The notes beneath the pieces are model-generated. The model searched no databases, was not told the origin of the DNA, and worked only from the letters and a program-made list of their open reading frames with translations. 64,000 bases of DNA, taken from Bacilli bacterium (lineage in GTDB: Bacteria; Bacillota_I; Bacilli_A; RF39; UBA660). The stretch lies in NCBI GenBank assembly GCA_900752905.1, contig CAADWX010000005.1, positions 1 through 64,000 on the forward strand, written 5' to 3'. Position numbers and translations under genes: made by a program. This document shows positions 54,183 through 61,523 of this stretch, one piece after another. The stretch's first letter is position 1. Every line of letters begins with the position of its first letter.

Positions 54183-56768
54183 ATGAGAATATATAAAGGA
54201 CTAACTGAGGAAGAAGTAGATTCAAATCGTAAAAAATATGGAACTAACAAAATAGAAGGAAATAGTAATAATAGTTTTTTATCAAAGCTAATAGAGAGTA
54301 TGTCTGATCCAATAATAAAAATTTTAATTATTGCTTTAGCTATAAAAGTAATATTTACACTAAGACATTTTGATTGGTATGAAACAATAGGAATAGTAAT
54401 TTCAATTTTCGTGGCTTCTTTTATATCTACAGTTTCAGAATATGGAAGTGAAAAGGCTTTTAAAAGATTACAAGAAGAAGCTTCAAAAACAAAATGTAAA
54501 GTAAGAAGAAATAATGAAACAAAAGAAATATCGGTAGATGATATAGTAATAGATGATATAGTTCTGTTAGAAAGTGGCGATAAAATTCCATCAGATGGCG
54601 TAATAATAGATGGAAGTATAGGAGTAGATGAATCATCATTAACAGGAGAAGCTAAAGAAGTATATAAAAATGAAAGAGATAATGTATTTAAGGGTACTAC
54701 TGTGTATTCAAATCATGCAGTTATGAGAGTAACTAAAATAGGAAAAGATACTATGTATGGTAAATTAGCACTAGAATTAACTTCAAAACAACCAGATGGG
54801 CCATTAAAACAAAGACTAGCTGAACTTGCAAAAGTAATTAGCAAAATAGGATATGTATGCTCATTTTTAGTATCTATTTCATATCTTTTTTCAACTATTG
54901 TCATAAAGAATAATTTTGAAGCAAATGCAATAATAGACACTGTAACCAATATTCCATTAATGATAGGTCATATTTTATATGCTTTAACTCTTTGTGTTAC
55001 AATTATTATTGTAGCAGTTCCAGAAGGACTTCCAGTTATGATTACATTAGTTCTATCTTCTAATATGAAAAGAATGGTAAAAGATAATGTATTAGTAAGA
55101 AAAATGACAGGTATAGAAACGGCTGGGAATTTAAATATATTATATACAGATAAAACAGGTACACTTACTAAAGGAAAATTAGAAGTAATAGGTTTTATAA
55201 ATGGACAAGGAAAAGAATATACAAATGAATATGAATTACATAAAGATAAAAAAATATACGATCTAGTTAAAGAATCAATAATATATAATAATGAAGCGGT
55301 AAAACAAAACGGAAAAATAATAGGTGGAAATATAACCGATAGAGCACTTTTAGATTTTATAAAAACAGAATACACTTTAGAAAATATAAAGAAAAATATA
55401 GTAACATTTAATAGTAAAAATAAATATTCTTCAGTAGATATAAATAATAAAAAATTAATAAAAGGAGCTCCTGAAGTTATAATAAAACATTGTACATATT
55501 GTTATACAAGCTTTGGTGATAAAAGAAATTTTGTAACAAAAGAAGATGTTATACATAAAATAGAACAATTTACAAGTAAAGGAATTAGAGTTATAGCATT
55601 TGCTATAGATGATAATTTTATAAAAGAAAAAAGCTTTAAAAATTTAACATTTTTAGGATTTATGTTAATAAAAGATGAAATTAGAAAAGAAGCTATAGAT
55701 GGAATAAAATTAGTTCAATCGGCAGGAATTAAAACTGTAATGATAACAGGCGATAATAAAAATACTGCTATTTCCATTGGAAAAGAAACAGGAATTTTAA
55801 AAGAAGATGGAATTGTTTTGACTAGTGATGAAATGAATAATATGTCAGATGAAAAGTTAAAAGAAATAATACCAAATCTTCAAATTTTAGCCCGTGCATT
55901 ACCACAAGATAAAAGTAGGTTAGTTAAACTTTCTCAAGATTTAGATTTAGTAGTTGGTATGACAGGAGATGGAGTAAATGATGCTCCATCATTAAAAAAA
56001 GCAGATGTAGGATTTGCTATGGGAAGTGGTACAGAAGTAGCAAAAGAGGCAAGTGATATAATAATATTAGATGATAATTTTAGATCAATATCTAAAGCTA
56101 TATTATATGGAAGAACAATATTTAAAAGTATTAGAAAATTTATAATACTACAACTCACAATAAATATGTGCGCTATGGTATTATCACTTATAGGACCTTT
56201 TATAGGTGTTGAAACTCCAGTTACAGTAATACAAATGCTATGGATAAATATGGTTATGGATACTTTAGCAGGAGTTGCATTTGCTTTTGAACCACCTTTA
56301 CTAGAATACATGAAAGAAAAACCCAAAAAAAGAAATGAACCAATTATAAATAAATATATGTTAAATCAAATTATATTTACTGGTTTATATTCATCTATTT
56401 TATGCATAATTTTCTTAAAATCACATATAACAAAAAACTTATTTAATTTTGAAAGTGGAAATACAACTATCTTAACAGCATTCTTTTGTTTATTCATATT
56501 TATAGACATATTTAATAGCTTAAATGCAAGAACAAACCGAATTAATATATTATCAAATATTTTAAAAAATAAGGTTTTTCTTGGAATAATTTCATTTATA
56601 ACTGTTGTTCAACTTATACTTATTTATTTTGGAGGAGAAACTTTCAGAACATCAGGATTGTCATTTTTTCAATTACAAATAACAATATTACTTGCTATGA
56701 CAGTTATTCCATTTGATTGGTTTAGAAAATATATATTAAAGATAAAAAATCAAAATACAGGTGTTTAA
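54183..56768 (+). CDS. Calcium-translocating P-type ATPase
   Basis: An 861-residue type II P-ATPase exporting Ca2+. Motifs: LTGEA, VAVPEGLPVMITL in helix M4 (Ca site), phosphorylated DKTGTLT, KGAPE, and TGDGVNDAPSLKKADVG. About ten transmembrane helices. The N terminus begins with the cation-ATPase N domain (GLTEEEVDSNRKKYGTN). GGAGGG precedes the ATG. The plasma-membrane (PMCA-like) IIB group is likeliest. Confidence 0.93.
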   Translation: MRIYKGLTEEEVDSNRKKYGTNKIEGNSNNSFLSKLIESMSDPIIKILIIALAIKVIFTLRHFDWYETIGIVISIFVASFISTVSEYGSEKAFKRLQEEASKTKCKVRRNNETKEISVDDIVIDDIVLLESGDKIPSDGVIIDGSIGVDESSLTGEAKEVYKNERDNVFKGTTVYSNHAVMRVTKIGKDTMYGKLALELTSKQPDGPLKQRLAELAKVISKIGYVCSFLVSISYLFSTIVIKNNFEANAIIDTVTNIPLMIGHILYALTLCVTIIIVAVPEGLPVMITLVLSSNMKRMVKDNVLVRKMTGIETAGNLNILYTDKTGTLTKGKLEVIGFINGQGKEYTNEYELHKDKKIYDLVKESIIYNNEAVKQNGKIIGGNITDRALLDFIKTEYTLENIKKNIVTFNSKNKYSSVDINNKKLIKGAPEVIIKHCTYCYTSFGDKRNFVTKEDVIHKIEQFTSKGIRVIAFAIDDNFIKEKSFKNLTFLGFMLIKDEIRKEAIDGIKLVQSAGIKTVMITGDNKNTAISIGKETGILKEDGIVLTSDEMNNMSDEKLKEIIPNLQILARALPQDKSRLVKLSQDLDLVVGMTGDGVNDAPSLKKADVGFAMGSGTEVAKEASDIIILDDNFRSISKAILYGRTIFKSIRKFIILQLTINMCAMVLSLIGPFIGVETPVTVIQMLWINMVMDTLAGVAFAFEPPLLEYMKEKPKKRNEPIINKYMLNQIIFTGLYSSILCIIFLKSHITKNLFNFESGNTTILTAFFCLFIFIDIFNSLNARTNRINILSNILKNKVFLGIISFITVVQLILIYFGGETFRTSGLSFFQLQITILLAMTVIPFDWFRKYILKIKNQNTGV

Positions 56769-56827
56769 CGCTATATTTACAATCATAAATTCATCTAGAA
56801 AAAATTGAACTAAATGTAGGTAATATC

Positions 56828-56856
56828 TTGATAAAACAACTTTAATAATATATAAT
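56828..56856 (+). promoter_or_regulatory. Promoter of the AbiEi-like gene
   Basis: TTGATA (-35), 17-nt spacer, TATAAT (-10). Confidence 0.65.
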
Positions 56857-56873
56857 GTAAAAAGGTGACACTT

Positions 56874-57413
56874 ATGATATTTATGCATAAAGATTTAAAA
56901 GAAAAGGGTTTTAGTTCTTATCAAATAAAAAAATTAGTAAATGATGGGAAGTTGTATATGATAAAAGATATTTATTCAACTACAAAAGAAATTAATTATT
57001 TGGAATATATTGCTGTTAAGCATCCAAATGCAGTGCTTAATTTGTATACAGCATGTTATTGTTATGGATTATTAAAGAAAAATTATAAGCCTTATATAAT
57101 AGCTACAAAGCAAAAAGATAGAAAGATTATTGATGAAAATATAAAACAAACTTTTATGACAGATGAATTATATGAAATAGGAATAAGTAATATTAAATTT
57201 CAAAATGTTCATTTAAAAGTATATGATTTAGAAAGACTTTTGATAGAAGTAATAAGGAATAAAGTTTATTTAGAATATGATATTTATCAAGAGATTATAA
57301 GAAATTATAGAAGAATAATAAAACTATTAAATAAAAAAAAGCTAGCTGCATATCTTCCATATTTTAAAGATAAACGTATAATAGAAAGAATAGAAAGAGA
57401 AATATATGACTGA
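56874..57413 (+). CDS. Orphan AbiEi-like antitoxin/transcriptional repressor
   Basis: A 179-residue protein. The N terminus is a winged-helix type start (FSSYQIKKLVNDGKLYMIKDIYSTT), followed by the AbiEi-like core: YIAVKHPNAVLNLYTACYCYGL, KVYDLERLLIEVIRN. AbiEi proteins repress their own AbiE type IV toxin-antitoxin operon. No AbiEii nucleotidyltransferase toxin follows; the next gene is agrA. ATG 56874 is set by AAAGGTG. It may now act only as a regulator. Confidence 0.72.
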   Translation: MIFMHKDLKEKGFSSYQIKKLVNDGKLYMIKDIYSTTKEINYLEYIAVKHPNAVLNLYTACYCYGLLKKNYKPYIIATKQKDRKIIDENIKQTFMTDELYEIGISNIKFQNVHLKVYDLERLLIEVIRNKVYLEYDIYQEIIRNYRRIIKLLNKKKLAAYLPYFKDKRIIERIEREIYD

Positions 57414-57415
57414 AA

Positions 57416-57432
57416 ATTCACTACTGGTGAAT
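57416..57432. repeat. Inverted repeat after the AbiEi-like gene
   Basis: ATTCAC-TACTG-GTGAAT, a perfect 6-bp inverted repeat right after the stop codon. Candidate operator or RNA hairpin. Confidence 0.5.
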
Positions 57433-57464
57433 GTTTACAAATGACATACCGAAAGAGTGTATTT

Positions 57465-57489
57465 GCCCTTTAGTTTAAAGGGCTTTTTT
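57465..57489 (+). terminator. Terminator before agrA
   Basis: GCCCTTTA pairs perfectly with TAAAGGGC over GTT, then six T. It separates the AbiEi-like gene from agrA. Confidence 0.85.
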
Positions 57490-57554
57490 ATTATGAAATA
57501 TTGAAAAAATTGCTAAATTATGGTAATATTTTCTTGTGGGTTGAAGGTGATAAT

Positions 57555-58277
57555 ATGGTATCGTTTATTATTTATGATGATAAAGATGAGATGTTGAAAA
57601 GATTTGAAAATGTAGTAATAAATTTAATGAGTAAATCAAATCAAGAATATAGAATAGAAAAGTTTAATAAATATACTAAGAAGTTTGATTCAATAATAAA
57701 TGATAATACAACTAACAAAATATATATAATGGATATTGAGATACCGAATAGTATTTCAGGTATTGATGCAGCAAAAAGAATAAGAAGAATAGATTGGAAT
57801 AGTAGTATCATACTTGTAACTTCATATGTTGAAATGGGTTATGAGGCTTTAAAGGCAAAAATAATGGTTTTAGATTTTATATCAAAATTTAATGATTGTA
57901 ATAAAAATTTAACAAATACTTTAAAATTAGCTCTTAAGAAAATTAATGATAAGAAAACATTAGTATATGAAAGTAATGGTATTACATATAGATTGTTTAC
58001 CGATGATATTTTATATGTTGTGAGAGATTCTGTAGAAAGAAAAAGTATAATAACAACTACTTATAATGAGTTTTCAATTCCAGATACTATACCTGAAATA
58101 TTAAATAAATTAGATTCTAGATTTTATATGTCCCATAGAAGCTGTATAGTAAATACATCTATGATTAAAAGTGTTGATTGGAGAAATAATATAATAAACT
58201 TTAAAGGTGGTAAAAGTACTGATTATATAGCAAGAGATAAAAAGAAGGGCTTAAAAGAGTATGTTAAAAGTAATTAG
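57555..58277 (+). CDS. agrA: AgrA-type LytTR response regulator
   Basis: A 240-residue response regulator. Receiver: acidic pair in IIYDDKDEM, phospho-Asp in IYIMDIEIP, conserved Thr/Ser in LVTSYVEMG and Lys in FISKF. LytTR DNA-binding domain: residues about 140-236, with FYMSHRSCIVNTSMIKSVDW, as in AgrA. ATG 57555 is set by GAAGGTGAT. It overlaps agrC by 17 nt, and here agrA precedes agrC, the reverse of the staphylococcal order. Confidence 0.92.
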   Translation: MVSFIIYDDKDEMLKRFENVVINLMSKSNQEYRIEKFNKYTKKFDSIINDNTTNKIYIMDIEIPNSISGIDAAKRIRRIDWNSSIILVTSYVEMGYEALKAKIMVLDFISKFNDCNKNLTNTLKLALKKINDKKTLVYESNGITYRLFTDDILYVVRDSVERKSIITTTYNEFSIPDTIPEILNKLDSRFYMSHRSCIVNTSMIKSVDWRNNIINFKGGKSTDYIARDKKKGLKEYVKSN

Positions 58278-59556
58278 CTGGTCTATAATAGGATTTGTGT
58301 ATAACTTATTTTGCTGCTATGCTTTTTGTAAATTAACCAGTGAGAAATTTGAATTTAATAAAAGAGTGTTTATTATAACAAGTTTTTTCTCATTAATTAA
58401 TTGTTATTCAATTTACTATATGCCACAAATAAGAGCAATAATATCAAATGTATGTGAAATGATAATATTACTGATTTTATATAAAAGGAATTTTGTTATT
58501 ACACTAATTATAGAATTATATTTATTTTTATTATTGGCTATTAGTGAAGTTATATTTGTCACATTATTTATTGGTTTATTTAAACTTGATGGCAATTTCT
58601 TACAGAATACAGCTTTAGGAATTTTATGGACAAATATTGTAATAATGTTTATCTGCTATATATTCTTTTTGATTAGTACAAAAAAATTTTTAAAAATAGA
58701 AATAGAAAAGTGGAAGTATAACCAAAATTTTAATAATATTGCTTTATATTTTCTTAGTATAGTAACTATAATTAGTCTTATGATTCCACTGTTAAATTAT
58801 GAAATAAATTTAAGCCAAATTATTTGCTTTTCTATTTTAACTTTATTTTCAATATTTTTTATATTTGGATTTTTCTATCAAAAAAATGGTAATTTAAAGT
58901 TAAGAAAAGAATATGATAATTTAGTAATGTTTTCCAAAACATATGAAAAGTTAATAGATGAAAAAAGTAAGGAACAACATGAAAACAGAAATCAACTATT
59001 AATAATAAAGTCTATGATAGATTCAAAAAATAAAAATATATCAAAGTATATTGATAAGTTACTAAATATTGATTCAGAAAATAACGATTTAAGTTATCTA
59101 ACAAGATTAAAAAATTTCCCAGATGGTTTAAAAGGTTTAGTGTATTATAAAATTGAAGAAATGAAAAAGTTAGGTATTGATGTATTTGTATATGCACCAA
59201 ATAGTTTATCTAAAAATGATGCCAAAATATTTGAAAACAGTTTAAAAGATATAAGTAGAATTATAGGTGTATATTTGGATAATGCCAAAGAAGCATCAAA
59301 AATAAGTAATAGTAAATTTGTTGTAATAGAATTTAATGTTAATGAAGATATAGTATTTAATGTATCTAATACATATAAAGAAAATAATATAGATAAAATT
59401 GGTATTACGGGTTTTACTACAAAAGGAAGAGGACATGGTCATGGACTATCATTGGTTTCTGATATCTTAAAAGAAAATAAAAATTTTGAAGCTACTACGT
59501 CAATCGATGGAAGATATTATAACAAAAGCTTAAAAATAACACTAAAAAAGGATTAA
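58261..59556 (+). CDS. agrC: AgrC-type peptide-sensing histidine kinase
   Basis: A 431-residue sensor. About six transmembrane helices fill residues 1-205; then a dimerization helix with the phospho-His in KEQHENRNQLLIIKSMI, and a GHKL ATPase domain (IGVYLDNAKEAS, GRGHGHGLSLV). This HPK10 layout is that of AgrC, which binds the cyclic peptide outside. Its start lies inside agrA. It ends at a terminator facing agrD. Confidence 0.92.
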   Translation: MLKVISWSIIGFVYNLFCCYAFCKLTSEKFEFNKRVFIITSFFSLINCYSIYYMPQIRAIISNVCEMIILLILYKRNFVITLIIELYLFLLLAISEVIFVTLFIGLFKLDGNFLQNTALGILWTNIVIMFICYIFFLISTKKFLKIEIEKWKYNQNFNNIALYFLSIVTIISLMIPLLNYEINLSQIICFSILTLFSIFFIFGFFYQKNGNLKLRKEYDNLVMFSKTYEKLIDEKSKEQHENRNQLLIIKSMIDSKNKNISKYIDKLLNIDSENNDLSYLTRLKNFPDGLKGLVYYKIEEMKKLGIDVFVYAPNSLSKNDAKIFENSLKDISRIIGVYLDNAKEASKISNSKFVVIEFNVNEDIVFNVSNTYKENNIDKIGITGFTTKGRGHGHGLSLVSDILKENKNFEATTSIDGRYYNKSLKITLKKD

Positions 59557-59576
59557 GTAAAACTCAATCCTTTTTA
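59545..59576. terminator. Bidirectional terminator between agrC and agrD
   Basis: A 14-bp stem with one mismatch (59545-59558 with 59562-59575) and an AAA loop. A- and T-runs on both sides let it end agrC (+) and agrD (-). The agrC stop lies in the left arm; the agrD stop (59577-59579) directly abuts the right arm. Confidence 0.85.
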
Positions 59577-59690
59577 TTATTTTTCAATTATTGATTTAGG
59601 TGCTTCTGGTTCATCCCAAAGTACAAGATAACAAGCAGATTCACTAGGTGCAGATGCAACAAGAGTTAATAATTTTCCTAAAAAAGACAT
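59577..59690 (-). CDS. agrD: AgrD cyclic-peptide autoinducer precursor, 37 residues
   Basis: Starts at ATG 59690 on the minus strand behind an excellent GGAGGGG. The N-terminal part MSFLGKLLTLVAS is an amphipathic membrane-binding leader. The signal region is APSESACYLVLW, followed by the acidic recognition tail DEPEAPKSIIEK, which aligns with DEVEVPKE of staphylococcal AgrD. The single Cys20 should form the thiolactone. The ring would be CYLVL or CYLVLW (5 or 6 residues). It lies 20 nt downstream of agrB. Confidence 0.93.
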   Translation of the reverse strand: MSFLGKLLTLVASAPSESACYLVLWDEPEAPKSIIEK

Positions 59691-59710
59691 ACAACCCCTC
59701 CTTCTATATA

Positions 59711-60328
59711 TTAAGCATTTTGCTTAATAGACATATTATATTGCTTATAATTATCAAAAGGTAAATTGAAAATTTTATAAGTAAGTTTATTTACTGAAAT
59801 GCCTTCTAATACAACACTCATTAAAAATATATTTGATAAAGTGTTATTAGTAACTAACATAGATACAATCGAAATTGTGCAAGCATTAATAATAGTAATG
59901 TATTTATACTTAAGACATCTTTTTCTATTTATTAAAGGTCTTTTTTTAGTATCAGCAGGTGCATATAAGTATAGGGAAATAATTGAAATTATACTTATAA
60001 TACATTTATAAAACAGTGAGATAGTAATAAATTTACATATATAAGGCACTCCAATAAAAATAATAGTTGATGAAATAAGACAATTTAGACTAGTGGTAGC
60101 ATGTACTCCAAAACCTGTTTTTCTTAATATATTAAAACAAATTAATAGTAGTAACATATAAAAGAAATTACCTGTTATTATTGCTATAGGAAATATAATT
60201 AATAATTTGGTAATTGTTAAATAGAACCCCTCTAACCCATATTTAATTTCTGCTAATTTATCATCATCATAATCTGGGTAATTCTTTTTAATTATATTCA
60301 TGCTCCAATCTAAAAATTTTTTCTTCAT
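59711..60328 (-). CDS. agrB: AgrB accessory gene regulator peptidase
   Basis: A 205-residue membrane Cys endopeptidase that trims and cyclizes AgrD. The catalytic pair is visible as GFGVHATTSLNCLIS, with His and Cys seven residues apart as in S. aureus AgrB (H77/C84). About four to six hydrophobic segments follow. Strong GGAGGTAG before the ATG. agrB-agrD form a minus-strand operon converging on agrA-agrC. Confidence 0.94.
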   Translation of the reverse strand: MKKKFLDWSMNIIKKNYPDYDDDKLAEIKYGLEGFYLTITKLLIIFPIAIITGNFFYMLLLLICFNILRKTGFGVHATTSLNCLISSTIIFIGVPYICKFITISLFYKCIISIISIISLYLYAPADTKKRPLINRKRCLKYKYITIINACTISIVSMLVTNNTLSNIFLMSVVLEGISVNKLTYKIFNLPFDNYKQYNMSIKQNA

Positions 60329-60373
60329 TTAACTACCTCCAACTGTTAAGCTTATTTTAACATCTATATATTT

Positions 60374-60387
60374 TACTGATTACTGAT
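60374..60387. repeat. Tandem 7-bp repeat in the agrB upstream region
   Basis: TACTGAT occurs twice in direct tandem. On the minus strand it reads ATCAGTA twice, just upstream of a TATATA element (60365-60370) that could be the agrB -10. Candidate AgrA-type control site, unproven. Confidence 0.35.
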
Positions 60388-60455
60388 GCGATTTTAACAA
60401 TTTATGAACAAAATTCGACAAATTTTGAAATATTTATTAAAAAGAGCAATAAAAA

Positions 60456-60472
60456 AATACAAATATTGTATT
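60456..60472. repeat. Palindrome between agrB and cspA
   Basis: AATACAA-ATA-TTGTATT, a perfect 7-bp inverted repeat in the divergent intergenic region. Looks like an operator for a dimeric regulator; binding protein unknown. Confidence 0.4.
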
Positions 60473-60504
60473 ATATTGAATCAATTTTAGTAAAAATTAA
60501 TTAT

Positions 60505-60563
60505 TTTTTTGCAAAACCTGATATTCTAGGAGTGCAAAAAATGCGATTTATGTCGATTTTTTT
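60505..60563 (+). promoter_or_regulatory. Mutually exclusive hairpins upstream of cspA
   Basis: The segment 60533-60546 can pair in two ways: upstream with TTTTTTGCA (60505-60513, 9 bp) or downstream as AAAAAATGCGA/TCGATTTTTT (60536-60562), which is terminator-like with a T run. An inner CCT/AGG pair extends the first. A -35/-10 closer to cspA exists, so this may belong to a separate short transcript. The rest of this 313-nt gap has no coding frame. Confidence 0.4.
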
Positions 60564-60576
60564 GTCAACGTAATTG

Positions 60577-60606
60577 TTGTAAAAATAGTAGTGTATGTAG
60601 TATATT
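60577..60606 (+). promoter_or_regulatory. Candidate promoter of cspA
   Basis: TTGTAA (-35), 18-nt spacer, TATATT (-10), about 35 nt before the start codon. Confidence 0.4.
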
Positions 60607-60641
60607 ATTATCGTAAGCAAAATTACTAGAAGGGAGCGTTT

Positions 60642-60854
60642 ATGAAGGGCAAAGTTAAATGGTTTAATAATGAAAAAGGTTTTGGATTTATTGAACATGA
60701 AAGCGGAGAAGATATTTTTGTACATTATTCCTCAATATTATCTAGTGGATATAAAACATTAGTTGAAGGACAATATGTTGAATTTGAGTTAGTTAGAACT
60801 GACAAAGGTTTACAAGCAAAAAATGTCGTTGAAATTAAAACTACCTTAGTGTAG
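60642..60854 (+). CDS. cspA: Cold-shock protein
   Basis: A 70-residue single OB-fold nucleic-acid chaperone. RNP1 is KGFGFI in [17 protein letters not shown]2 is VHYSSI. It melts RNA structure at low temperature and in fast growth. AGAAGGGAG precedes the ATG. A terminator begins in its last codons. Confidence 0.96.
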   Translation: MKGKVKWFNNEKGFGFIEHESGEDIFVHYSSILSSGYKTLVEGQYVEFELVRTDKGLQAKNVVEIKTTLV

Positions 60855-60863
60855 TTTTTTTTT
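60837..60863 (+). terminator. Terminator after cspA
   Basis: AAAACTAC pairs with GTAGTTTT over CTTAGT, followed by more T. Confidence 0.75.
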
Positions 60864-60900
60864 AAATTTTATGTTACAATAAATATAGGAGAGTGATAGT

Positions 60901-61422
60901 ATGAGATATAATATTAGAGGAAGCAAAGTGGAGGTTACTGATTCAATCAAAAATTATGTTGAAGAAAAACTTAATAGATTGAATAAGTATTTTGAAAGTG
61001 CTGATGAATATACAGCTAATGTATTAGTTAAAGTTAATGGAATAAATCAGACTGTTGAAGTTACAATCCCAATCAAAAAGATAATTTTAAGAGCAGAAGA
61101 AACAAATCAAGATTTATATAAATCAATTGATTTAGTTGCAGATAAATTGGAAAGACAAATAAGAAAAAATAAAACAAGAATGCGTAAACCATCAAAAGAA
61201 ATGTATGTTGTTGATTTTGAGGTAAATAGTGAAGAAGTAGTAGAAGGAAAAATAGTAAAAAGAAAAGAAATAGAAAATAAACCTATGAGTGAAGAAGAAG
61301 CAATTCTTCAAATGGAATTATTAGGTCATGAATTCTTTATATTCAATAATTCTGATATTAATGCAAATTCAGTTATTTACAAAAGAAAAGATGGAAACTA
61401 TGGTATTCTAGAACTTAAATAA
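60901..61422 (+). CDS. hpf: Long-form ribosome hibernation promoting factor
   Basis: A 173-residue long HPF: the N-terminal RaiA-like domain (MRYNIRGSKVEVTDSIKNYVEEKL) blocks the decoding centre, and the C-terminal dimerization domain (about 115-173, MSEEEAILQMELLGHEFFIF) joins two 70S into 100S particles. An extended -10 TGTTACAAT lies just upstream. hpf-secA order is as in Bacillus. Confidence 0.95.
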   Translation: MRYNIRGSKVEVTDSIKNYVEEKLNRLNKYFESADEYTANVLVKVNGINQTVEVTIPIKKIILRAEETNQDLYKSIDLVADKLERQIRKNKTRMRKPSKEMYVVDFEVNSEEVVEGKIVKRKEIENKPMSEEEAILQMELLGHEFFIFNNSDINANSVIYKRKDGNYGILELK

Positions 61423-61429
61423 ATATATA

Positions 61430-61458
61430 AAAAAAGTGAATTCATTTCACTTTTTTTA
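61430..61458 (+). terminator. Terminator after hpf
   Basis: AAAAAAGTGAA pairs with TTCACTTTTTT over a 5-nt loop. Confidence 0.8.
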
Positions 61459-61523
61459 TATTTAGTATATCAATTTAACTGTAAATTTGGTAAAATATTA
61501 AATGTATGAAAGGAGATAGCAAC

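Noticed and set aside
60341..60353. Minus-strand AAGCTTAACAGTTGG resembles one LytTR (AgrA) half-site before agrB.
   Set aside because: It sits between the probable -10 and the ribosome site and has no partner repeat at 12-nt spacing, so it is unlikely to be an activating site.
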